From: Paenibacillus sp. KS-LC4
Lineage (GTDB): Bacteria; Bacillota; Bacilli; Paenibacillales; Paenibacillaceae
Assembly: GCF_036894955.1 (NCBI RefSeq)
Contig: NZ_CP145905.1
Span: 1,929,501 to 1,993,500 of the forward strand
Length of the DNA: 64,000 bases
Reading direction: 5' to 3'
Below the pieces are notes generated by a model, which saw only the letters and a program-made list of their open reading frames with translations, did not search any database and was not told the origin of the DNA. The translations under genes and the position numbers were made by a program. Positions 45,098-54,768 of the stretch are shown here, piece after piece. Position 1 is the stretch's first letter. The number at the start of each line of letters is the position of its first letter.

Positions 45098-46930
45098 ATG
45101 ATCAGGCGGCGTGCAGCAATCGTAGCAATACTATTAACGGTTATAATGGCAGGTTATTTGCTTAGGCTGGCGACGCTGCAACTGGTGCCAAGCTGGGGTC
45201 AGCCCGCTGCCGAGATACTCAGCAAGCCTACTGACTGGAAGCATAAGGCGGCGATTCAGCGGCAGCGCAATCTGGTGCTAGATTCAGGGCGCGGAGATTT
45301 TATAGATCGTTACGGGAGAGCCATTACGGGGGAGAGCTATTCAGCATTGGCACTATTTCCAGTAGAAAGCAAGGCAAGGGGAGAGACGACGGAGCTGCGC
45401 AAGCTGGCGAAGCTTCTGCACGTATCTTACGAGCAATTGATGGAAAAATGGGATGCGCTCAAAAGTGCCGATTTTTGGCGGGAGGAAGGGCAGAAGGCAC
45501 CGCTGGCCCTTTCTGTGAGCCAGCTCACAGCGCTTTCGCAGCTCCATATAAATGGAGTCAAGGTGCTGCCCTATCACAATCGGTACTTGCCGCAGCTTAA
45601 TGCCAGGCAAGCCATTGGTTTTGTAAGTCAACATCCAGAATGGCTGGAGCAGGCTTATGAAGCGGATTTGGCGTCAGGCAAGCGTAAGCTGACAGATGAA
45701 ATCGGCGGTGCTGGTCTTGAAAAATCACTGGATATTTTGCTAAGAGGCAATGGGCCAACGTCGGTATCCTTTTATCTTGATGGACAGCGGCATCCGCTTA
45801 AGGGGTTGGGTCTGCGGGTGTTTCAGCCGGATAGCGCCTACTATCCGCTTAAAGTTAAGACGACGCTCGATGTACAGCTCCAACAGCAGCTTGAGCTGTA
45901 CGCAGATGCAAATGGCTTGAAAGCGGGAGCAATCGTTGTGCTGGATGTACAAAATGCGGATATCGTCAGCATGGTATCTCGGCCGCAGATGAACCCGCAG
46001 CAGTTGGAGCGGAATGAGGAAACGGATTGGTCGAATCATGCGCTCCAAGCGGTTGCCCCGGGCTCGATTTTTAAGCTTGTAACGGAAGCGGCGGCGCTTG
46101 AGGCGGGTGTTACGGATGACAAAGAAGTGTTCACATGCAGTGGGAAATACGGAAAATATGGTTTAACATGCTGGAAGCAGGAGGGGCACGGGAGTTTGAC
46201 GCTTGAGGAAGGGTTAGCCCAGTCCTGCAACCTTGTATTTGCGACGCTTGCCGAGCGGTTGAGCGGCTATGAGCTTTATCAGACTGCGGCTGCGTTAGGC
46301 ATCGGTGACCCCGCCGGGTGGCATACCGAATCTGCCTTTGGACCGTTTGCCGGACGCTTGCGGCTGCTCGGTGAGGAGGAGAGCGGACAGTTGTTTGCTG
46401 CGAGTATTTGGCAGTCATTGCAGGACAAGCCTGCTCTTGACATAGACGGGGGCATTATGGCTCAAAGCGGTATTGGTCAAAGGGATGTCAGGATGACTCC
46501 GCTGCAGGCGGCGAATTTGGTCGTGACGATTTTACATGGCGGTCAAAGACTGGAGCCGCGAATCGTAAGTGAAATTCGTTATGCAAACGGACAGCTGATG
46601 GTGGAACTGAAGCCTCGGCAAGCTAGACAGGCGGGCACGCCGATACATGCGAGAACCGCTGGTACGCTGCTGGAAGGAATGAAGGCGGTCACGGAATACG
46701 GTACGGGACGCTCTATTCGAAATGGCGTATGGCCGATTGCCGGGAAGTCTGGTACGGCGCAGACGCTGCTTAGCGGCAAGGAGCGCGTTCACCAGTGGTT
46801 CATCGGCTACGGACCGACAAATAAGCCGCGATACGCCGTCGCGGTGCTTGCCGAGAACAGGAGTCCCGGTACTAGCAATCAAGCGACGAAGCTGTTTCGC
46901 GGCGTAATGGATATTATAGCGAAGCGATAA
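45098..46930 (+). CDS. class B penicillin-binding protein (PbpI/YrrR-like)
   Basis: The product has 610 residues with an N-terminal membrane helix (about 5-27), a dimerisation domain, and a transpeptidase domain with SxxK in PGSIFKLV, SxN as SCN in AQSCNLV, and KSGT in IAGKSGTAQ. All three catalytic motifs are intact. It cross-links peptidoglycan. In B. subtilis yrrR (pbpI) lies in the same yrr neighbourhood, which supports orthology. AAGGAGG lies ahead of the ATG. Confidence 0.92.
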   Translation: MIRRRAAIVAILLTVIMAGYLLRLATLQLVPSWGQPAAEILSKPTDWKHKAAIQRQRNLVLDSGRGDFIDRYGRAITGESYSALALFPVESKARGETTELRKLAKLLHVSYEQLMEKWDALKSADFWREEGQKAPLALSVSQLTALSQLHINGVKVLPYHNRYLPQLNARQAIGFVSQHPEWLEQAYEADLASGKRKLTDEIGGAGLEKSLDILLRGNGPTSVSFYLDGQRHPLKGLGLRVFQPDSAYYPLKVKTTLDVQLQQQLELYADANGLKAGAIVVLDVQNADIVSMVSRPQMNPQQLERNEETDWSNHALQAVAPGSIFKLVTEAAALEAGVTDDKEVFTCSGKYGKYGLTCWKQEGHGSLTLEEGLAQSCNLVFATLAERLSGYELYQTAAALGIGDPAGWHTESAFGPFAGRLRLLGEEESGQLFAASIWQSLQDKPALDIDGGIMAQSGIGQRDVRMTPLQAANLVVTILHGGQRLEPRIVSEIRYANGQLMVELKPRQARQAGTPIHARTAGTLLEGMKAVTEYGTGRSIRNGVWPIAGKSGTAQTLLSGKERVHQWFIGYGPTNKPRYAVAVLAENRSPGTSNQATKLFRGVMDIIAKR

Positions 46931-46953
46931 GCAAGATTGAAACGAACGCAGAT

Positions 46954-48102
46954 TTAAACGCTTGGAGGGGCAGGCGGGTTGCCTGCATCTCCTCCGGCAC
47001 CCGGTGGAGGCACCTGGCTGTCAAATTCGCCTTGCGGAGTTCTGATCCAGCGATGGAAGAAGCCTTGGTCATACAAGGTTTTGAGCAAAATGATGAGCAC
47101 GGGTGATAAGATGACGCCAGCAATGCCGAACAGCTTGAGCGAAATAATCATAAATGCCAGCATCGTAAATGCAGATACGCCGAGCGTGTCTCCGGTTATT
47201 TTGGGCTCCAATAGCTGTCTGGCCAATACGACGACGATGTACAATATAGACAGCCACACCGCAAGTGTGGTATGCCCCACGATAAACAAATAAATGATCC
47301 AAGGAATAAAGATCGTTCCTACCCCAAGCAGCGGCAGCACATCAAAAATAGCCGAGATGACGGCGACTACAAGGGCATTTTTGACACCAAGCAGCAGCAG
47401 GGAGATGAAGATGACGAAAAACGTAATCGTAATCATCTTGGCTTGCGCCTTCAGGTAGCCGGAAATGCCCTTTAATACATTTTCACGCAAGAAGAAAAAG
47501 GCTTTTTTAAACGTTTTGGGCGTTTTATCCGCCGCTGTTTTTTTCCAATCATTAATTTCAATGCTTAGGAAATAAGCTAATATAATACCGACCAGAAAGT
47601 TAAACATAAAGCTGGAGAACGAGGACACGTAGCCGACGGTTCCAGCGAAAATCGTTTTGACCAAATTCGGCACATATTCGGCAGCGCCCTGGATGTATTC
47701 CGTAATTTGCGCGACGAGCTCAGGCGGGAGGGCTTGAATTTTATTTTGCACCTGTGACGTGCTAAGCTCTACCTGCTTCATGAGCACAGCCTGATATTCC
47801 GGCAGCTTGTCCAGAAACTCGGAGCCCTGCTTCGTAATAATGTAACCGAGTCCGGAGAAGGCGGATAGAATGAGGATGGAAAACAATAATATGGATATGC
47901 CTGACGCGATGGATTTTGTGATGCCAATCTTGTTCAGCCTGCGTGCGAGCGGCTCAATGCACATGAAAATAACAAAGGAGAAAATGATTGGTGTAGCCAA
48001 TTGATAAAAATGACTAAAGGTAAACATAATTAAATAAACCGTTAGCGCGATCAGTGCAATGTCAAATGCGGTTCGCCAATATTTTTTATAAAAGGGTAGC
48101 AT
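46954..48102 (-). CDS. AI-2E family transporter (YtvI-like)
   Basis: The product has 382 residues with about eight membrane helices and the family block FDVLPLLGVGTIFIPWIIYLF. It is closer in layout to the sporulation membrane protein YtvI than to the YrrI-like protein at 31.3 kb. The C-terminus is Pro/Gly-rich (PPPGAGGDAGNPPAPPS). It converges with the penicillin-binding protein gene. The substrate is unknown. Confidence 0.85.
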   Translation of the reverse strand: MLPFYKKYWRTAFDIALIALTVYLIMFTFSHFYQLATPIIFSFVIFMCIEPLARRLNKIGITKSIASGISILLFSILILSAFSGLGYIITKQGSEFLDKLPEYQAVLMKQVELSTSQVQNKIQALPPELVAQITEYIQGAAEYVPNLVKTIFAGTVGYVSSFSSFMFNFLVGIILAYFLSIEINDWKKTAADKTPKTFKKAFFFLRENVLKGISGYLKAQAKMITITFFVIFISLLLLGVKNALVVAVISAIFDVLPLLGVGTIFIPWIIYLFIVGHTTLAVWLSILYIVVVLARQLLEPKITGDTLGVSAFTMLAFMIISLKLFGIAGVILSPVLIILLKTLYDQGFFHRWIRTPQGEFDSQVPPPGAGGDAGNPPAPPSV

Positions 48103-48268
48103 AGCTGAAAACCTCTCTTTTCCAATTTCTTAATATCTCGCTTTGATTGTACTATAATTTTAATTTTGCTGCCTATTTTTTGTAGCCATATGATACAATT
48201 AAGGTTATTGTTGTTTGTTTATCGCCGATTACATGCAGCTAAAATTTTAATAACGGTGGGGAAACAAT

Positions 48269-49663
48269 ATGGAGAACTTAGTTGTCTGGACTCTTTATCT
48301 TTTCTCGTTCTACGCTTTCCTCCCTGCGTTTATCAGTCGTACTTTCGGATTTAGGGTTTTTAAGAAAGGTCTGGTAAAGAAGGAAATTGCCCTTACCTTT
48401 GACGATGGCCCGGATGCTGTCTATACGCCAAAGCTGCTTGAGTTGCTGGCTCGCTATGATGCGAAAGCGACTTTTTTCATCGTTGGCGCACATGGCGAAG
48501 CGCAGCCGGAGCTATTACGCAAAATACATGAGGAAGGCCATACGCTTGGCATACACAATTATGTTCACAAGACCAATTGGTTCATGCGGCCAAAATCCGT
48601 CAAGCGTCAGATCGAGCGTACATGCGAAATAATACGAGAGGCGACAGGCAGCCGTTCCAATTATTACAGGCCTCCATGGGGCATTATTAATGTGTTTGAT
48701 TTTGCCAGCATTGGCCATTTGCAAATCGTATTATGGTCGTCCATGTTCGGTGATTGGAACAAGAGGCTGGGGGCGGAGCGCCTTAAGCAAAAAATGCTGA
48801 AGAAGCTCCGCCCTGGCGAGGTGCTGCTGCTTCATGATTGCGGGCAAACGCCAGGCGCCCATCATGATGCTCCTGCTAATATGCTGATCGCACTTGAGGC
48901 TTATTTGAAGGAAGGCGTAAGGCAGGGCTATCGTTTTGTTACGATTAAAGAGATGATACAGCTGACAGATAAAGCCAAGGAGCGCGAGCTGTCATGGTTT
49001 AAGAAATCACTGATCACGCTATGGCTGCAGTATGAGCGTCTATTTCATCGTGCGTTTCGGCTTAAGCAGGTAGGAGTGGAGTCGCCGGCGCTGCATTATC
49101 GAATGATTTCCTACAGCGGCCAGCCAATCGAGCTAGCAGAGGGCGAACGTTTATCCAAGGGAGACCGAGTAGTGGAGCTGCATTTTGACAACCGCAAGCT
49201 GTCCGGCATTGCGGCAGAAGCAGTATCGCCACTAGCTGCTGGAATTCGAATGCTGCGGGAAGTAGAAGCGGCATTGCCTATGCTTGCCCAGCAGTTGATG
49301 AATGATCCCGCTGCGGCTGATGCGAAGGCATTATACGGCGTTACAATGATTCATCGAGGAGCGGATCGGTTTGGCTTTGAGGTGATCCCATTGCCGGACG
49401 GCTTATTTGCTCGCACAACCCGCATTTACTTACGGCTGCTTATGCGCGTATTGACGAAGAAGCCGCGGAATGTAAAAAGCAAGGAGCGCAGAAATGCGAT
49501 TGATCCATGCATGCTGCTATATCCCATGAGTAAAATACAAGCTTTTCAAAATTCGCAAGCTGCGCTGTTGAGAGTAAGCATAGGGCAAGAAGCAAGCTTG
49601 CAGGCAGCGCCAGCAGGTGCTGTGGATGCTGCTCCGATGGAGGGCAGTACTTCCACCATATAA
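48269..49663 (+). CDS. polysaccharide deacetylase with long C-terminal extension
   Basis: The product has 464 residues. After an N-terminal membrane helix the NodB domain (about 38-235) shows TFDDGPD, the HNYVH histidine pair, YYRPPWG, GDW and LLLHDCG, so the metal site and catalytic residues are all present. About 230 further residues follow that I do not recognise, with alternating helix and strand. The enzyme should deacetylate peptidoglycan or another N-acetylated glycan at the cell surface. Confidence 0.88.
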   Translation: MENLVVWTLYLFSFYAFLPAFISRTFGFRVFKKGLVKKEIALTFDDGPDAVYTPKLLELLARYDAKATFFIVGAHGEAQPELLRKIHEEGHTLGIHNYVHKTNWFMRPKSVKRQIERTCEIIREATGSRSNYYRPPWGIINVFDFASIGHLQIVLWSSMFGDWNKRLGAERLKQKMLKKLRPGEVLLLHDCGQTPGAHHDAPANMLIALEAYLKEGVRQGYRFVTIKEMIQLTDKAKERELSWFKKSLITLWLQYERLFHRAFRLKQVGVESPALHYRMISYSGQPIELAEGERLSKGDRVVELHFDNRKLSGIAAEAVSPLAAGIRMLREVEAALPMLAQQLMNDPAAADAKALYGVTMIHRGADRFGFEVIPLPDGLFARTTRIYLRLLMRVLTKKPRNVKSKERRNAIDPCMLLYPMSKIQAFQNSQAALLRVSIGQEASLQAAPAGAVDAAPMEGSTSTI

Positions 49664-49668
49664 TCGAG

Positions 49669-49700
49669 CTCCGGCGTCTGCTTACAGGCGGCCGGAGTTT
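49669..49700 (+). terminator. terminator after the deacetylase gene
   Basis: CTCCGGC pairs with GCCGGAG around an imperfect inner stem, followed by TTTT and an AT-rich stretch. Confidence 0.75.
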
Positions 49701-49759
49701 TAAAATAAAATAGAATAAAAGCATTCAGATCACTTAATTATAGAGGGGGCTATCCCAGC

Positions 49760-50338
49760 ATGGGGGAACCGACATCTGATGAATATTTAATTCAACTGAT
49801 CGCACGGCAGGATGCATCGGCGCTTGAGCAGCTGTACGATCGCTATGAACGGCCCGTCTACTCATTCGTGTATCGAATGCTCAAAGATGAGATGGCATCG
49901 GAGGAAGTGGTGCAGGAGCTGTTTATGCGAATATGGAATGCGGCTTCTAGAGTTGAAACCGAAGAAGCGTCAGGAAAAATAAGCACCTGGATTTTTGCAA
50001 TCGCCCGCAACCTTGCCATTGATTGGATCAGAAAGCAGGGCAGACGTCCGCAGCAGGTTCAGGAAGAGCAGATTTTAGAGCGAACGGTCGATCCGCTTAC
50101 AACGGAAAAGGCTGTGGAGGACAGAATGCTTGGCCAGCAAATGAAAGAAGCCATTGGACAGCTGAGTGACGACCAAAAGCAGGTTGTTGAGTGGATCTAT
50201 TATATGGGCTATACGCAGCAAGAGGTGGCGGACAAGCATCAAATTCCGCTTGGTACCGTTAAAAGCAGGGTCAGGCTGGCGTTAGGCCAGCTGCGTAAAC
50301 GATTCGAACATACATGGAAGGAGGGGGTGCGGCAATGA
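49760..50338 (+). CDS. ECF sigma factor
   Basis: The product has 192 residues. Region 2 (ALEQLYDRYERPVYSFVYRML, EEVVQELFMRIWNAA, ISTWIFAIARNLAIDWIRKQGR) and region 4 (LSDDQKQVVEWIYYMGYTQQEVADKHQIPLGTVKSRVRLALGQLRK) are complete. GGGGG lies ahead of the ATG. The stop overlaps the start of the anti-sigma gene (ATGA), so the pair is co-translated. The signal it answers to is unknown. Confidence 0.93.
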   Translation: MGEPTSDEYLIQLIARQDASALEQLYDRYERPVYSFVYRMLKDEMASEEVVQELFMRIWNAASRVETEEASGKISTWIFAIARNLAIDWIRKQGRRPQQVQEEQILERTVDPLTTEKAVEDRMLGQQMKEAIGQLSDDQKQVVEWIYYMGYTQQEVADKHQIPLGTVKSRVRLALGQLRKRFEHTWKEGVRQ

Positions 50339-51243
50339 TTAAACCTAATGATTCACTTTGTGAGGACGTGGAGATGTATTCACTTGGAGGTCTTGATGCT
50401 GAAGCAACGCAGCAATTTGAACATCATTTGTCGCATTGCCAGCGGTGCAGAGAGATGGTGGAGGAGCTACAGCCTATTATCTCTCGTTTTCCCCATGCAG
50501 TTGAGTCGGTAGAACCGCCAGCTGGTATGAAGCAGCGCATACTGGCAGCTGTATTGCAGTCTGCGCCAACGTCTGCGCCGATGTCGACATTAACAGCTGC
50601 TGATGAAAGTAGTAACCCAGAACATTATGGGAGCGGCAATAATCAGGTCGGCAGTGAAGAACCCGCTCCTCGACCAGAGTTTATCCCATTGCGAACAGCC
50701 ACTTTACAGACTCAGCTGCGCAAACGCTGGGTTACTCGTGTAATGACGGGTGTTGCGGCTTCATTCGTTATTCTTTCCGGCTTTTTGTTGCAGCAGGTTA
50801 ACCAGCTTAGCCATGAAACGGCTGATTTAACGAGTCAGTTGGAGCAGTTGAAGCAGCAGATTGCGGCCTCCGACAGTCCGGCTGCTGCTTCACAGGTAAA
50901 TGGTGTCGTATCGCTTAAGCCGACGGAAGCAGGCATTGTAGCCGAGGGCCGCGCAACGATTAGCGTAGACAGCAAAGGGATGCATTTAATCGTTCAGGTC
51001 GAGCAGTTGCCCAAGCTACAAGGCGATGAAGCCTTTCAGGTATGGCTGCTAAAAGAGGGCAAGCCGGTTAACGCAGGCACGTTCCTGCCAAATGAAGGCG
51101 TAGGAGCGCTGTATTTTACATTTAATCCGGATGACTACGATCAAATTGCCATTACGCAGGAGCCAGATGCTAATGGGGTAGAGCCAAGAGGCTCGATGGT
51201 GCTGGCGGGGGCATTAAGCCAAAGTGAGAAATCAAGTTCATAA
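50335..51243 (+). CDS. RskA-type membrane anti-sigma factor
   Basis: The product has 302 residues. An N-terminal zinc anti-sigma domain holds HHLSHCQRC, a membrane helix lies near residue 145 (VMTGVAASFVILSGFLL), and the outer part is an RskA C-terminal domain (EAFQVWLLKEGKPVNAGTF). It should hold the ECF sigma factor at the membrane and release it on signal. The start at 50335 is set by the 4-bp overlap and the GGAGGGGG upstream. Confidence 0.92.
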   Translation: MIKPNDSLCEDVEMYSLGGLDAEATQQFEHHLSHCQRCREMVEELQPIISRFPHAVESVEPPAGMKQRILAAVLQSAPTSAPMSTLTAADESSNPEHYGSGNNQVGSEEPAPRPEFIPLRTATLQTQLRKRWVTRVMTGVAASFVILSGFLLQQVNQLSHETADLTSQLEQLKQQIAASDSPAAASQVNGVVSLKPTEAGIVAEGRATISVDSKGMHLIVQVEQLPKLQGDEAFQVWLLKEGKPVNAGTFLPNEGVGALYFTFNPDDYDQIAITQEPDANGVEPRGSMVLAGALSQSEKSSS

Positions 51244-51285
51244 CCCTAGCTTACCTATAAGCGGGCTAAACAACCAAAATCCTAT

Positions 51286-51327
51286 TAAAGATGCAAACAC
51301 ATTAAAGTGTATGCGTCTTTATTTTTT
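51286..51327 (+). terminator. terminator after the anti-sigma gene
   Basis: AAAGATGCA pairs with TGCGTCTTT (one G-T), with an inner ACAC/GTGT pair, and ATTTTTT follows. It separates the sigma operon from the YdjC gene. Confidence 0.75.
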
Positions 51328-51364
51328 GCGTTTCAGTGTTAAAAAACGAGGAGGAAACAATAAA

Positions 51365-52258
51365 ATGAGAAAATTAGGTTCTGGGATAGAAGAGCGTTTA
51401 TTAATTATAAATGCTGATGATTTTGGAATTACAGGGGGAACCAATGCAGCTATCATTGATTTATTTGAGCAAAAGGCGATAACATCAGCATCTATAATGA
51501 TGCCGTGCTCAGCTGCAAGGGAAGCGATCGAGAAAAGTAAGGAAGCAAATTTTAAACAAATAGGTATCCACCTTACCTTAAACAGCGATAAAAATAATGG
51601 CTTGCGTCCCGTATTTAAAGAAAGGGTATTAAGCAGTTTAGTTACTGAGCAGGGATATTTTTATAATGAAATATCACAAGTTGAGATAATGGCAAATCCT
51701 GAGGAAGTAAAGCTGGAATTTGATGCTCAAATTCAAAACGCCATATTATTAGGAATTGATCCTACTCATCTGGATAGTCATGGCGGGAGTATTATGGGGC
51801 TTCACACAGGACGTGACTTCTTGGATATAATTTTTGATTTATGTGAAAAATATTGTCTACCCTTTAATTTGCCTTTAAGAATATTAGAGCAGCCATTTTT
51901 CAATCACACACAGAAAGAAGGATTTAAAAGTAGAATAGATACCGCTAACAAACGTGGCATTATGTTGATTGATGATATGGTGTCTCTGCCATATTGTCAA
52001 AAAACCTCTGTAAAGTATGAGGAGCTGAAGCAGCAGTTTAAACAGATAATAAAAAATATCAGGCCGGGTATAACCCAGTTGACTGTACATCCCGCTCTAA
52101 TAACTAATGAATTAAAGGCTTTAACTCATTGTTACAGTGAAAGAGAGTTAGAGTACTTTCTTTTGAAGGATGATGACATTTTACGATTTATTAAAAGGGA
52201 GGGCATTAGGCTCCTATCGTGGAAAGCCATTCGAGATTTGCAAAGAAACATGAATTGA
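51365..52258 (+). CDS. ChbG/YdjC-like carbohydrate deacetylase
   Basis: The product has 297 residues. The metal-binding NADDFG motif opens the domain, followed by GIHLTL and HLDSHGG, which supply the remaining ligands and the catalytic His; TVHPA follows later. ChbG removes an acetyl group from chitooligosaccharides; the substrate here is not clear. The start at 51365 has AGGAGGAAAC upstream. The gene is more AT-rich than its neighbours. Confidence 0.88.
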   Translation: MRKLGSGIEERLLIINADDFGITGGTNAAIIDLFEQKAITSASIMMPCSAAREAIEKSKEANFKQIGIHLTLNSDKNNGLRPVFKERVLSSLVTEQGYFYNEISQVEIMANPEEVKLEFDAQIQNAILLGIDPTHLDSHGGSIMGLHTGRDFLDIIFDLCEKYCLPFNLPLRILEQPFFNHTQKEGFKSRIDTANKRGIMLIDDMVSLPYCQKTSVKYEELKQQFKQIIKNIRPGITQLTVHPALITNELKALTHCYSERELEYFLLKDDDILRFIKREGIRLLSWKAIRDLQRNMN

Positions 52259-52283
52259 AATTTAGGAGAGTAGCAGGTGGAAG

Positions 52284-52317
52284 GGGAAAAATAAAAAGCA
52301 GCGACGAAGCGCTGCTT
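52284..52317 (-). terminator. terminator of ilvD
   Basis: AAGCAGCG and CGCTGCTT form a perfect 8-bp stem. On the - strand it is followed by TTTTTATTTTT. Confidence 0.8.
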
Positions 52318-52326
52318 AGTGTCAAA

Positions 52327-54012
52327 CTACATTTTCATTACGCCGCCGCGGCTGGCGTTAGTAACGAGGTGGGAATAACGCGCAAGATAACCGCGTTTGA
52401 TTTTTGGTTCGAAGCCCGGCCATGCGGCACGGCGTTTCTCGAACTCCTCATCGCTGATTAAAACGTTCATTCCACGGTTGTTCATATCCAGCTCAACGAT
52501 GTCGCCGTCTTGTACGAAAGCAATTGGACCGCCTTCAGCCGCTTCTGGTGAAACGTGGCCGATACTGATTCCGCGGGAAGCGCCGGAGAAGCGTCCATCG
52601 GTTACGAGACCGACTTTAGCGCCTAGGCCCATACCAGCGATTTGCGAGGTAGGAGCTAGCATTTCCGGCATGCCTGGACCGCCTTTAGGTCCTTCATAAC
52701 GAATGATAACAACATGTCCTTCTTTAACTTTGCCGTTAGCGATGCCAGCAAGAGCTTCATCCTGGGAATCAAAGCAAATAGCAGGACCTTTATGATAGCC
52801 GTTAACCGATTTGTCAATCGCGCCGACTTTAATAATTGCGCCGCCTGGAGCAAGGTTGCCGAACAATACAGCAAGTCCGCCACGCTCACTATGCGGATTG
52901 TCAATCGTCCGGATAACGTCGGTATTTTGAATTTCGCAGCCCTCTACGTTTTCGCGCAGCGTCTTGCCCGTAACAGTGATGCAATCGCCATGCAGCGTGC
53001 CTTCTTTTTTGAACATTTCGTTCAATACGGCGCTTACGCCGCCAGCCAGATGCACATCTTCGATGTGGTAGTCGGAAGCGGGAGCGATTTTAGCCAAATG
53101 CGGTACGCGCTCAGCAATTTCATTGATGCGCTCGATTGGGTAGTCAATACCTGCTTCATGTGCAAGTGCCAGCGTATGAAGAACGGTATTCGTGGAACCG
53201 CCCATTGCCATATCAAGGGCAAAGGCGTTATCAATCGTATCTTTCGTTACGATGTCGCGAGGCTTAATGCCAAGCTCAATCAGCTTCATTAGTTGGGTAG
53301 CCGATTGCTTAACGAATTCCTTACGCTCAGGTGCTACGGCAAGAATCGTGCCGTTGCCTGGAAGCGCGAGACCAAGGCCTTCAGCAAGACAGTTCATCGA
53401 GTTGGCAGTGAACATGCCTGAGCATGAGCCGCAAGTCGGACAGCCGAACTGTTCAAGCTCCAGCAGGCTCTTATCATCAATGATGCCGGCTTGGTAAGCG
53501 CCAACGCCTTCGAAAACGCTGGAGAGCGAGATCGAGCGGCCATCGGATGTTTTACCCGCCTTCATAGGTCCGCCGCTGACGAACATAGTTGGGATGTTGA
53601 CGCGCAGTGCGCCCATCATCATGCCTGGTGTAATTTTGTCACAGTTCGGGATGCAAACCATACCGTCGAACCAATGCGCATTTACAACGGTTTCTACAGA
53701 ATCGGCAATAATTTCGCGGCTTGCCAGCGAGTAGCGCATGCCGATATGTCCCATTGCGATTCCATCGTCAACGCCAATGGTGTTAAATTCGAAAGGAACA
53801 CCGCCAGCATCGCGAATGGCTTGCTTAACAAGCTTGCCGAATTCCTGCAAATGAACGTGACCAGGTACAATATCAATATAGGAATTACAAACAGCAATGA
53901 AGGGCTTGTCGAAATCTTCCTCTGCTACTCCCGCTGCACGCAGCAAGCTGCGGTGTGGTGCGCGGTCAAATCCTTTTTTTATCATGTCGGAACGCATCTT
54001 CTTAGGTGCCAT
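52327..54012 (-). CDS. ilvD: dihydroxy-acid dehydratase
   Basis: The product has 561 residues, full length for IlvD. It makes 2-oxo acids in valine, leucine and isoleucine synthesis. The Fe-S cluster cysteines are in [15 protein letters not shown] and [18 protein letters not shown], and GGSTNTVLH and [11 protein letters not shown] are intact. It stands alone here, apart from other ilv-leu genes. GGAGGG precedes the ATG. Confidence 0.97.
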   Translation of the reverse strand: MAPKKMRSDMIKKGFDRAPHRSLLRAAGVAEEDFDKPFIAVCNSYIDIVPGHVHLQEFGKLVKQAIRDAGGVPFEFNTIGVDDGIAMGHIGMRYSLASREIIADSVETVVNAHWFDGMVCIPNCDKITPGMMMGALRVNIPTMFVSGGPMKAGKTSDGRSISLSSVFEGVGAYQAGIIDDKSLLELEQFGCPTCGSCSGMFTANSMNCLAEGLGLALPGNGTILAVAPERKEFVKQSATQLMKLIELGIKPRDIVTKDTIDNAFALDMAMGGSTNTVLHTLALAHEAGIDYPIERINEIAERVPHLAKIAPASDYHIEDVHLAGGVSAVLNEMFKKEGTLHGDCITVTGKTLRENVEGCEIQNTDVIRTIDNPHSERGGLAVLFGNLAPGGAIIKVGAIDKSVNGYHKGPAICFDSQDEALAGIANGKVKEGHVVIIRYEGPKGGPGMPEMLAPTSQIAGMGLGAKVGLVTDGRFSGASRGISIGHVSPEAAEGGPIAFVQDGDIVELDMNNRGMNVLISDEEFEKRRAAWPGFEPKIKRGYLARYSHLVTNASRGGVMKM

Positions 54013-54117
54013 TAAATATCCCTCCAGTATGAAAAGTCGATACCTTTGAGTTTAACACAGAGGACAAGCATTGGCTAGTAATGTTGATGGACTTATGTGC
54101 TTAAAACGGCTTCTGGC

Positions 54118-54146
54118 TTGGCTATCAAGGAAAAACACGGTATAGT
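54118..54146 (+). promoter_or_regulatory. promoter of the MarR-family gene
   Basis: TTGGCT (54118-54123) and TATAGT (54141-54146) are separated by 17 bp and lie 58 bp before the start codon. Confidence 0.65.
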
Positions 54147-54203
54147 AGTAGGAAAAGTATAATGAACGTGCCGTGAAGAAAACCAGTATCGCGAGGGGTA
54201 TAA

Positions 54204-54674
54204 ATGAATCAGGAAAATACGGAGCAAAGAATAGAAAAAATGCGTGAGATGGACGAGGCCTTTCGCCAGCTCAGACGTTTAATCCATGCCGAATGGAATC
54301 GATTTAATGTGCAAGGGCTAGGCATGACGGATGCAAAGATGGTTTTGTTGCTGTCGGAGCATGGTCCACAGAAAGCGTCAGTTATGGCGGAGCTGCTGCA
54401 AATTACGAGTGGCGCGGTCACTGGCATCGCCGACCGATTAATTAATTTTGGCTATATTGACCGGGAACGAAGTGAAGAGGACCGTCGTATCGTGCTGCTC
54501 ACGATTACGGACGAGGGGCGCAAATTGGTAGATGGCATTATGCGTGTTCGTGAAGATCTCATGCTCAGGCTTTATGAAGGATTTTCGCTGGAGGATATGG
54601 ATGTTACGGTAAGCATGTTCACGCGAATGAGTGAAAATTTGGAACGCAAGCGCGAGGACAACAGCGAGGCTTAG
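54204..54674 (+). CDS. MarR-family transcriptional regulator
   Basis: The product has 156 residues. The winged helix (MTDAKMVLLLSEHGPQKASVMAELLQITSGAVTGIADRLINFGYIDRERSEEDRRIVLLTITDEG) is typical. It probably represses itself or a neighbour in response to a small ligand. It stands alone between ilvD and a terminator, so no target can be named. Confidence 0.93.
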   Translation: MNQENTEQRIEKMREMDEAFRQLRRLIHAEWNRFNVQGLGMTDAKMVLLLSEHGPQKASVMAELLQITSGAVTGIADRLINFGYIDRERSEEDRRIVLLTITDEGRKLVDGIMRVREDLMLRLYEGFSLEDMDVTVSMFTRMSENLERKREDNSEA

Positions 54675-54697
54675 CATTACATGCTTTGCTATACTGC

Positions 54698-54744
54698 AAA
54701 AAAAAAGGGGATTCGCTTCGTTTCACGAAGGAATCCCTTTTTTT
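54698..54744. terminator. bidirectional terminator
   Basis: AAAAGGGGATTCGCTTCG pairs with CGAAGGAATCCCTTTT, with A-runs and T-runs on both sides. It serves the convergent marR-like gene and secreted-protein gene. Confidence 0.9.
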
Positions 54745-54768
54745 GCAATCGTTGGATTGTTCTTCAGC

